Assembly (NCBI GenBank): GCA_905479615.1
Contig: CAJQNH010000167.1
Location: 1 to 7,075, forward strand
Source: an uncultured Eudoraea sp.
GTDB taxonomy: Bacteria; Bacteroidota; Bacteroidia; Flavobacteriales; Flavobacteriaceae
Direction: 5' to 3'
Length of the DNA: 7,075 nt
The notes beneath the pieces are model-generated. The model had not been told where the DNA came from and made no database searches. It saw only the letters and a list, made by a program, of their open reading frames with translations. Both the position numbers and the translations under genes were made by a program. Of the stretch, positions 1 to 5,517 are shown piece by piece. The number at the start of each line of letters is the position of its first letter. The stretch's first letter is position 1.

Positions 1-328
1 CAAGAATATCTTCATCACCATCTAATTCGTCAAATATTTCTTCAATAAAGTGGAGGCCTTCTTTAGATTCTATGGTAATCGTAACTCCATTTGCCTTAAC
101 AGTATAAGGAAATTCAAGAGCGAAACAGCTTGCTCCATCTACAATATTATCGAAGGAGCCGTCATTGGAAGCAGTATTTTCTATAAGCTTCGCTGTAGAG
201 GAACTAGCAATTATAGTCTGCTGTTCATCTGGTTGCGGTAATTCTTCAAATGCTTCCTGACAGGCATTAAATGAAAATGCCATTACAAGAAGTAGGATTT
301 GCAATGAATATTTAAAAAACTTTTTCAT
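1..328 (-). CDS. Putative acidic lipoprotein, 5' part only (runs off left edge)
   Basis: I read this frame directly on the minus strand. It opens with an ATG at 328-326 and stays open to the window edge, about 109 codons. The N-terminus (MKKFFKYSLQILLLVMAFSF) is a basic start plus hydrophobic stretch, ending in a lipobox-like FNAC with Cys23 as the probable lipidated residue. The residues after the Cys (QEAFEE) are acidic and resemble the lipoprotein export signal described in Flavobacteriia, so surface exposure is possible but inferred. The rest has a motif around residues 60-90 (DNIVDGASCFALEFPYTV, then NGVTITIES) and an Asp/Glu-rich run near residues 95-108 (EEIFDELDGDED). I have an impression that similar acidic lipoproteins occur in other Bacteroidota but cannot name a function or family. 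It is divergent from the ECF sigma gene. The gene is real with good confidence; its role is unknown. Confidence 0.8.
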   Translation of the reverse strand, partial: MKKFFKYSLQILLLVMAFSFNACQEAFEELPQPDEQQTIIASSSTAKLIENTASNDGSFDNIVDGASCFALEFPYTVKANGVTITIESKEGLHFIEEIFDELDGDEDIL

Positions 329-346
329 AACGATTTGGATTTTTTT

Positions 347-360
347 GTTGTTCGTACAAC
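347..360. repeat. Short inverted repeat GTTGT-N4-ACAAC
   Basis: GTTGT (347-351) and ACAAC (356-360) form a perfect 5-base dyad around TCGT. It lies in the divergent region between the lipoprotein and sigma genes, about 20 bases upstream of the lipoprotein ATG and about 95 bases upstream of the sigma ATG. It could be a regulator-binding site or part of the lipoprotein's promoter or leader. On the minus strand TAAAGTTG (364-357) is one mismatch from TAnnTTTG and overlaps it. It is short enough to arise by chance. Confidence 0.3.
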
Positions 361-414
361 TTTAAAACAATTAGAATTTGAAATACCCTACTCCATTTTT
401 AATTTTTTTTAAAA

Positions 415-422
415 TATCTTTG
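415..422 (+). promoter_or_regulatory. Candidate -7 box of the ECF sigma gene promoter
   Basis: TATCTTTG matches the Bacteroidota -7 consensus TAnnTTTG at every fixed position and lies 32 bases before the sigma ATG, implying a short leader. No TTG is seen at the usual -33 distance; instead ACCCTACTCC (385-394) ends 20 bases upstream of the box. That could mean a weak housekeeping promoter, or an upstream site read by an alternative sigma factor. The call rests on a motif match only. Confidence 0.45.
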
Positions 423-454
423 GAACAGAACCAATTGTAAGAACTTTAAAAATT

Positions 455-952
455 ATGGACAATGTATGCGAAGAGGAAGTGTTCAGCAGCCTTTTCAAAA
501 CCAATTCCAAAACGGTTTTTAACTATATATATTATAAATTCGGAAACGAAGAGAAAGCGTATGATGTAGTTCAGGAAGCTTTTGTTAAGTTGTGGGAGAA
601 TTGTGCTAAAGTAAGTCCTGAAAAAGCAAAATCTTATGTGTATACCATAGCAAATAACCTTTATTTAAATGTTATCAAGGCGGAAAAGGTCCGTTTAAAG
701 TATGCAGACAGGTCAAATAATACCTCTTACGAATCTCCGGAATTCTTGCTGGAAGAAAAAGAGTATAAAGAAAAGCTGGATCGAGCCTTAAATAGTCTTC
801 CTGAAAATCAGAGAACCACTTTTTTGTTAAATAGGATAGATGGTAAAAAATATGCAGAAATTGCAGAGATGGAAGGTGTAAGTGTGAAAGCTATTGAAAA
901 ACGTATGCATCTGGCACTAAAAGCGCTTAGAGATCAAATAGAAGGTATATAA
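455..952 (+). CDS. ECF-type RNA polymerase sigma factor (FecI-like)
   Basis: This is a 165-residue sigma-70 family protein of the extracytoplasmic function group, about the usual length. Sigma region 2 spans roughly residues 12-80, with the core-binding motif DVVQEAFVKLWEN (37-49) and the promoter-melting/-10 recognition helix around YVYTIANNLYLNVI (61-74). Sigma region 4 spans about 104-160, with LPENQRTTFLL (115-125) and a helix-turn-helix ending in GVSVKAIEKRMHLALKAL (141-158), which reads the -35 element. Region 3 is absent, as expected for ECF factors. The gene is followed by a FecR-type anti-sigma gene and a TonB-dependent receptor with an STN domain, so it most likely directs transcription of that uptake system when FecR is triggered from the periplasm. 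The ATG follows an A-rich leader without a clear Shine-Dalgarno sequence, normal for Bacteroidota. The specific ligand is unknown. Confidence 0.93.
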   Translation: MDNVCEEEVFSSLFKTNSKTVFNYIYYKFGNEEKAYDVVQEAFVKLWENCAKVSPEKAKSYVYTIANNLYLNVIKAEKVRLKYADRSNNTSYESPEFLLEEKEYKEKLDRALNSLPENQRTTFLLNRIDGKKYAEIAEMEGVSVKAIEKRMHLALKALRDQIEGI

Positions 953-1003
953 CGAACAAGTCGGGGAATAAAATTCGGATGTTTTAGAATTATTTTTAAC
1001 ATT

Positions 1004-1013
1004 GAGGGTAGGG
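1004..1013 (+). promoter_or_regulatory. G-rich motif GAGGGTAGGG upstream of fecR
   Basis: GAGGGTAGGG stands out in the AT-rich 104-base gap between the sigma and fecR genes (953-1056), 43 bases before the fecR ATG, and is followed by a T-rich run. Its core GTAGGG is also present in inverted orientation (CCCTAC, 386-391) upstream of the sigma gene. It may be an ECF-sigma -35-type element or an mRNA/regulatory site allowing separate control of fecR and the receptor. I see no terminator in this gap, so transcription from the sigma gene may continue through it. Confidence 0.3.
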
Positions 1014-1056
1014 TTTTATTAGAATTAATTGTTTTAAGGGTATAAAGCTGGAAATC

Positions 1057-1968
1057 ATGCAAGAAAATTACTTAGCAAAATGGCTGAATAATGACCTCTC
1101 CGAGGAAGAACTCGCAGTATTTAAAAAATCTGCTGAGTATGCTTCTTATGAGAAGTTAATGAAGGTCAGCGGTACTTTGGAAGCGCCGGATTTTGACACG
1201 GATAAGGCTTTAACTGATTTCAAAAACAATCATATTCAAAAAGGTATTAAAGTAATCAAGATGAATCCTATGCGAAAGTTATTGCGCATTGCGGCTGCCA
1301 TAGCAGTTATTCTTGGTGCATCTTACTTTTATGTTTCCACTTTAGATGAATCTGTTTCTACACAATATGCGGAACGAAGTGAATTAAGGCTTCCGGATAA
1401 TTCTGAGATTATCTTAAATGCTGATTCCAGGATAACATATAGTGAAAAGAACTGGGATAAAGAGCGAAATATCTCCCTGCAAGGAGAAGCTTTCTTTAAA
1501 GTTGCCAAAGGACAAAAATTTACTGTGGCTACCAATGATGGTTTAGTTACCGTATTGGGTACTCAATTTAATGTTGAAAATAGAAAAGGATTTTTTGAAG
1601 TTACCTGTTATGAAGGCCTGGTAAGTGTCCTTTTTAACGGGAAAGAATCCAAACTGCCTGCGGGGAATTCTTTTGTAGCAATTAATGGTAGCGTATTGAA
1701 AACAGAATCCCCGGCAAACACTACTCCTTCCTGGATGAGTAATGAAAGTACTTTTAAAAGTATACCGCTGAATTATGTTCTGGATGAGTTTGAAAGACAA
1801 TACAATATAGAGGTTAAAACTCAAAATGTTAATCTAGAGCAATTATTTACCGGCTCTTTTAGCAACACAAACATAAATTTGGCGTTACAGAGTATTAGTA
1901 CTCCTTCTCAGATAAAGTATGAATTAGAGGGGAACAACGTGCTATTCTATGTCGAAAACGCGCCATAA
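1057..1968 (+). CDS. FecR-type anti-sigma factor / sigma regulator
   Basis: This 303-residue inner-membrane regulator has the standard Bacteroidota FecR layout. A cytoplasmic N-terminal segment (1-73, beginning NYLAKWLNNDLSEEEL) should bind the ECF sigma factor. One transmembrane helix follows at about 75-93 (LLRIAAAIAVILGASYFYV). The periplasmic FecR domain covers about 102-195, with LPDNSEIILNADS (112-124), LQGEAFFKV (141-149) and VLGTQFNV (166-173). A C-terminal DUF4974/STN-like domain at about 233-300 (FKSIPLNYVLDEFERQYNIEV) should contact the receptor. The Gly168-Thr169 pair in LGTQF is at the place where characterised FecR/FoxR proteins undergo self-cleavage, so processing here is plausible but inferred. 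The gene lies 104 bases after the sigma gene, and its 3' end overlaps the receptor gene by 20 bases in another frame, suggesting translational coupling. Confidence 0.93.
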   Translation: MQENYLAKWLNNDLSEEELAVFKKSAEYASYEKLMKVSGTLEAPDFDTDKALTDFKNNHIQKGIKVIKMNPMRKLLRIAAAIAVILGASYFYVSTLDESVSTQYAERSELRLPDNSEIILNADSRITYSEKNWDKERNISLQGEAFFKVAKGQKFTVATNDGLVTVLGTQFNVENRKGFFEVTCYEGLVSVLFNGKESKLPAGNSFVAINGSVLKTESPANTTPSWMSNESTFKSIPLNYVLDEFERQYNIEVKTQNVNLEQLFTGSFSNTNINLALQSISTPSQIKYELEGNNVLFYVENAP

Positions 1969-4537
1969 TAGTATACTACTTTTATACCTAATACTTTTGT
2001 TTGCCTTTTTTTCAGGCAGGGCACAGGTAGATACCTTCCCAAAAAATATTAGTCTGGTCTCCTATATCCGGCAGTTAGAGAAGGATTATGATGTAAAATT
2101 TTCTTATGTTGATGAGGACCTTCATCCCTTAGTAGTAGATACTCCTAAAAGCACCTCCCTTGAGGATATATTAAATGATATCCAGAATCAGACCCAATTA
2201 ATTATTAAGAAGCTTAGTGAACGTTACTATACGCTCTCAAAAAGCACTACGGTAGATATATGCGCATTTGTCCTGGACAATTACAGCGAGAATACCACTT
2301 CAGGAGCATCAGTCGAAGTATTGGGCAGCAGCATTTCTACAATAACAGACATGAATGGGCGGTTTACTCTGGATAATATCCCCAGAAAAGCTTCCATTCG
2401 AATAAAACATATAGGTTATAGACCAAAATACGTTACCGCCGAGGAACTGTTAAGTAAAAATCCCTGCACCACCCTATTATTCAGTTTAAACTACCAACAG
2501 CTGGATGAAGTTGTGGTTTATAAATTTTTGACCACAGGACTTACCAAACAAACCGATGGCAGCATAACCCTCAATACTGAAGAATTTGGTATTCTTCCGG
2601 GACTTTTAGAACCCGACGTTCTTCAAACCGTGCAAGCGCTTCCTGGAATAAAGAGTATTGATGAAACGGTATCAGATATTAATATAAGAGGAGGGACAAA
2701 CGATCAAAACCTTATTCTTTGGGATGATATTAAAATGTATCAATCCGGTCATTTTTTCGGATTAATTTCTGCCTTTAACCCCTATTTGACTGAACATGTT
2801 ACCATAATAAAAGATGGGACCAGCGCTGAATATGGAGATGGGGTTAGCGGAATCATAAATATGCAATCAAAAAATAAAATTGCCGGTAATTTCTTTGGCG
2901 GAGCAGGCATTAACATGATTAGCGGAGACGTCTTTGGCCAGATCCCAATCTCCAATAAATTAGCTCTCCAAGTTTCAGCGAGACGTTCCATTACAGATCT
3001 AATTAACACACCAACCTATAAACAGTTTTCCAAAAGGGCCTTTCAGGACACTGAGGTTGAAGGGGGTACTAACCCAAACAGCGATGTGGATATAAATCAG
3101 GATGAAACATTTTATTTCTATGATTTTACAGCCAAGGTATTGTACGATATCAATAATAAGCATCAGGCACGCTTTAGCTTTATTAATATCAACAACAATC
3201 TTGACTATACAGAAACGGCATTAAGTTCTGCAAGAACAGACCAGAGTAACCTTAATCAAACCAACCTATCTTTTGGAGGAAATCTTGAAAGTGAATGGAC
3301 AGACAGGTTCTCAACTAAGTTAAATGCGTATTATTCTAACTATAACCTTGATTCTGAGAACCGGATAAACAATGGACAACTAATTCTTGATCAAAGAAAT
3401 GAGGTAATAGAGACCTCTATAAAATTAAATACAAATTACCAACTCACCCCGACATTAAACTGGCTCAATGGATATCAATTTTCAGAAGTTGGTATCTCCA
3501 ATTTTACCGATGTCACACAACCACCTTACGAGAGCAACATCAAGGGCGTTATACGCACAAATTCCTTGTACAGTGAAATTTCATATGTTTCACCCAACAA
3601 GAGATTAGTTGCAAGAGGTGGTGGCAGATTAAATTACATTGTAAATGTGAAATATTTTGATGAATTTATTGTTGAACCCCGTTTAAACCTAAGTTATTCG
3701 CTTTACCCAAATCTTCTATTGGAAGTAAAAGGGGAGTTTAAAAATCAGACCACAAATCAAATAATTGATTTGGAACAGAATTTTCTTGGGATAGAAAAAA
3801 GGCGCTGGATGTTATCCAACAACAAGAATGATACGGTTCCGGGAAATCCAAATTTGCCCATTGTGAAAAGCAAACAAGGCTCTATGGGAATAAATTATGA
3901 TAAGGGGGAATGGTTTGTTGGTCTGGAAGGGTATTATAAAGAAGTAAATGGAATCAGTACGGCAACACAGGGATTTCAGAACCAAAATCAGTTCAATGGT
4001 GAAATTGGAAAGTATGAAGTAAAAGGGCTGGAATTCTTGATTAATCACAAAAACAACCTATTCAGTACGTGGTTGAGCTATGCCTATAATTTAAATAATT
4101 ACACCTTCGAGGATATCGTTCCGAGTGTTTTTCCTAATAATCTTGATATACGCCATACACTCACTTTTGCCAGCACTTATACTTATGAAAATCTAAAAAT
4201 TGGAATAGGTATTAATTACAGAACGGGTAAACCTTTTACAAAGCCCCAGGAGGGAGCAGACGGAATTGATTTTACAACTTTCCCAGTCTCAATTAATTAT
4301 CAGGAACCAAACAGTAGCCGACTTCCTGACTACTTAAGGGCTGATGCCTCCGCTATTTACGACTTTAATATCTCTAAAAGGGTAAAGGCCACAGCAGGCG
4401 CATCCATCTTAAATATTCTGAATAAGGAAAACTTATTAAATACCTACTACAGATTAAACGAGCAGGACGAAATAGTGACCATTGAAAGTATTTCCTTAGG
4501 ATTCACACCCAATATTAGTTTTAGGGTGCGCTTTTAA
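1949..4537 (+). CDS. TonB-dependent outer-membrane receptor with STN signalling domain
   Basis: This 862-residue outer-membrane transporter has a signal peptide at 1-25 (hydrophobic ILLLYLILLFAFF, then SGRA|Q). An STN domain at about 28-97 (ISLVSYIRQLEKDYDVKFSYV) is the periplasmic part that normally signals to FecR. A carboxypeptidase-regulatory-like beta domain spans about 103-180 (TDMNGRFTLDNIPRKASIRIKHIGY). A TonB-box-like LDEVVVYK lies at 185-192, and the plug at about 212-308 includes LQTVQALPGIKS, DINIRGG and EYGDGVSGIINMQSKN. The remainder is a 22-strand-type barrel ending in the typical terminal Phe (ISFRVRF). No SusD-like partner follows, so it is not an ordinary SusC/D glycan system. 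The substrate could be a siderophore, a metal complex, a vitamin or another small ligand, and the sequence does not decide this. The ATG lies inside the fecR 3' end. The gene is probably induced by the adjacent sigma/FecR pair. Confidence 0.93.
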   Translation: MSKTRHNSILLLYLILLFAFFSGRAQVDTFPKNISLVSYIRQLEKDYDVKFSYVDEDLHPLVVDTPKSTSLEDILNDIQNQTQLIIKKLSERYYTLSKSTTVDICAFVLDNYSENTTSGASVEVLGSSISTITDMNGRFTLDNIPRKASIRIKHIGYRPKYVTAEELLSKNPCTTLLFSLNYQQLDEVVVYKFLTTGLTKQTDGSITLNTEEFGILPGLLEPDVLQTVQALPGIKSIDETVSDINIRGGTNDQNLILWDDIKMYQSGHFFGLISAFNPYLTEHVTIIKDGTSAEYGDGVSGIINMQSKNKIAGNFFGGAGINMISGDVFGQIPISNKLALQVSARRSITDLINTPTYKQFSKRAFQDTEVEGGTNPNSDVDINQDETFYFYDFTAKVLYDINNKHQARFSFININNNLDYTETALSSARTDQSNLNQTNLSFGGNLESEWTDRFSTKLNAYYSNYNLDSENRINNGQLILDQRNEVIETSIKLNTNYQLTPTLNWLNGYQFSEVGISNFTDVTQPPYESNIKGVIRTNSLYSEISYVSPNKRLVARGGGRLNYIVNVKYFDEFIVEPRLNLSYSLYPNLLLEVKGEFKNQTTNQIIDLEQNFLGIEKRRWMLSNNKNDTVPGNPNLPIVKSKQGSMGINYDKGEWFVGLEGYYKEVNGISTATQGFQNQNQFNGEIGKYEVKGLEFLINHKNNLFSTWLSYAYNLNNYTFEDIVPSVFPNNLDIRHTLTFASTYTYENLKIGIGINYRTGKPFTKPQEGADGIDFTTFPVSINYQEPNSSRLPDYLRADASAIYDFNISKRVKATAGASILNILNKENLLNTYYRLNEQDEIVTIESISLGFTPNISFRVRF

Positions 4538-5439
4538 GAGGCATTCAGGCGATTAATTACAAGGACATGAGGAAATGTGATGGCCGCCAGGAAGGAAAAA
4601 AGAAAGGGTAAAAATCCCGCCCCGGTGTCCTCAATGAAAATAAATAATAGTACCAGTGCGACCACAGAAATTCCCCAGTAAACAGCAGATGAACGTATAT
4701 ATCTGAAAAAGTTGGATTTGGATATATCCCCGTAAAGAAATTGTATTTGATCGGCTAAAGAAGGGATGGCGTGCCAAATAATAAAGAAAATAGTGAATGC
4801 CCACAATAATGAGGCGGTATTAAAAATGATAAAGAAAACCATCAAGTAGAAGAGTTCTAGTATAATTTTTGCTTTTATCTGTTTAAATAATAACACATAT
4901 TGTGCAACATAAATAATCGAAGTAACTCCCAAAGCCATCGGATAATAGAAAGGAGGGATCCACAGTCCGGTGATGCTCAAAACAATACTGCTCACTTCCT
5001 CATCATGAGCCGTAAATAACAGGAGTAATACAATTAGGCCGTAGGCGGTATAAAAAAAGAAATTCAGCCAGGAGCTACTTGTTATTTTTGAGATCCAGTG
5101 CTGTTCCCCAAAATGATAAGCACTAAATAGGATAAATAAGGCGAGGGAAATAGCCGGGATCATATAAAATAAGGCTGCCACACCCAAAACAAATACAACA
5201 TAATAGATAAGAATCCGGACAAATGTAAGAGGTTTAGATCGGGAAGCTGCGGTTACCTGAAGTAACTTAATATCATTGGCACCATGTAAAATACCAAAGG
5301 AGAGGATTAAAATATACCCAAAAACCTCTTCAATGGCATTTCCAAAATAAACAGCTAACCAAAGTGAAAAAAAGGTGGCCACCAGCATACCACTTTGCAA
5401 TTTGGAAAAATCACCCCCTTCAATTTTCATTTTGTTCAA
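4534..5439 (-). CDS. blh: Brp/Blh-family beta-carotene 15,15'-dioxygenase
   Basis: This integral membrane enzyme of about 300 residues belongs to the bacterial Brp/Blh family, which cleaves beta-carotene symmetrically to two retinal molecules. The sequence is very hydrophobic with about eight or nine predicted membrane segments. Likely iron-ligand histidines lie in GILHGANDIKLL (H52), AYHFGEQHW (H109, H114), IIWHAIPSLADQI (H223) and FPHVLVINRL (H291), counting from the longest frame. The fourth position after H223 is Ser227, where the characterised marine enzyme is, as I recall, reported to have a second His. The gene is divergent from a proteorhodopsin gene, the classic arrangement for supplying its chromophore. 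The longest frame starts at a TTG (5439-5437); an in-frame ATG three codons later (5430-5428) gives 298 residues and is my preferred start, although neither has a good ribosome-binding site. The stop codon overlaps that of the receptor gene. Confidence 0.93.
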   Translation of the reverse strand: MNKMKIEGGDFSKLQSGMLVATFFSLWLAVYFGNAIEEVFGYILILSFGILHGANDIKLLQVTAASRSKPLTFVRILIYYVVFVLGVAALFYMIPAISLALFILFSAYHFGEQHWISKITSSSWLNFFFYTAYGLIVLLLLFTAHDEEVSSIVLSITGLWIPPFYYPMALGVTSIIYVAQYVLLFKQIKAKIILELFYLMVFFIIFNTASLLWAFTIFFIIWHAIPSLADQIQFLYGDISKSNFFRYIRSSAVYWGISVVALVLLFIFIEDTGAGFLPFLFSFLAAITFPHVLVINRLNAS

Positions 5440-5447
5440 TATTTTAA

Positions 5448-5455
5448 CAAAATTA
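5448..5455 (-). promoter_or_regulatory. Candidate proximal -7 box for blh
   Basis: Read on the minus strand this is TAATTTTG, a full match to the Bacteroidota TAnnTTTG consensus, 17 bases upstream of the blh ATG at 5430. A transcript from it would have a leader of only about ten bases. No TTG sits at the proper -33 distance, so it is a tentative call competing with the distal box at 5495-5502. Confidence 0.35.
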
Positions 5456-5460
5456 TTAGA

Positions 5461-5468
5461 CAGTTTTG
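5461..5468 (+). promoter_or_regulatory. Weak candidate -7 box for the proteorhodopsin gene
   Basis: CAGTTTTG differs from TAnnTTTG at one fixed position and lies 49 bases before the rhodopsin ATG. It includes one of the heptamer repeats. The nearest upstream TTG (5432-5434) is about 26 bases away, longer than the usual spacing. It is the best plus-strand match in the intergenic region but remains weak. Confidence 0.25.
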
Positions 5469-5494
5469 TTTAATAATTTTTATTTTTACTTAAA

Positions 5495-5502
5495 CAAAAA
5501 TA
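5495..5502 (-). promoter_or_regulatory. Candidate distal -7 box for blh
   Basis: Read on the minus strand this is TATTTTTG, also a full match to TAnnTTTG, lying about 65 bases upstream of the blh ATG and just before the rhodopsin ATG on the other strand. If used, the blh and rhodopsin promoters would be interleaved in the same 80 bases. No convincing -33 TTG is seen for it. Confidence 0.35.
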
Positions 5503-5517
5503 ACTAAATCTATTGGT

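Larger units (their letters stand above)
5430..5499. repeat. Four alternating TTTTGTT/AACAAAA heptamers between blh and the rhodopsin gene
   Basis: Exact heptamers occur as TTTTGTT (5430-5436), AACAAAA (5446-5452), TTTTGTT (5464-5470) and AACAAAA (5493-5499), so orientation alternates and neighbouring copies form inverted pairs with spacers of 9, 11 and 22 bases. The first overlaps the likely blh ATG. Some copies coincide with possible -7 boxes on the minus strand, so part of the pattern may simply be promoter sequence. The rest could be an operator or chance in AT-rich DNA. Confidence 0.4.

Noticed and set aside
50..241. Plus-strand 63-codon open frame
   Set aside because: It lies entirely antisense to the lipoprotein gene, which has a signal peptide and lipobox; the translation shows no domain or plausible protein character.
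953..1056. Possible small gene or terminator between the sigma gene and fecR
   Set aside because: No open frame of useful length and no hairpin followed by a T tract; only the GAGGGTAGGG motif stands out.
3769..3780. TTTGGAACAGAA occurs both near the sigma gene promoter (419-430) and inside the receptor gene
   Set aside because: The second copy is ordinary coding sequence (encoding LEQN in the barrel), with no shared surroundings; a single 12-base match in AT-rich DNA is likely chance.
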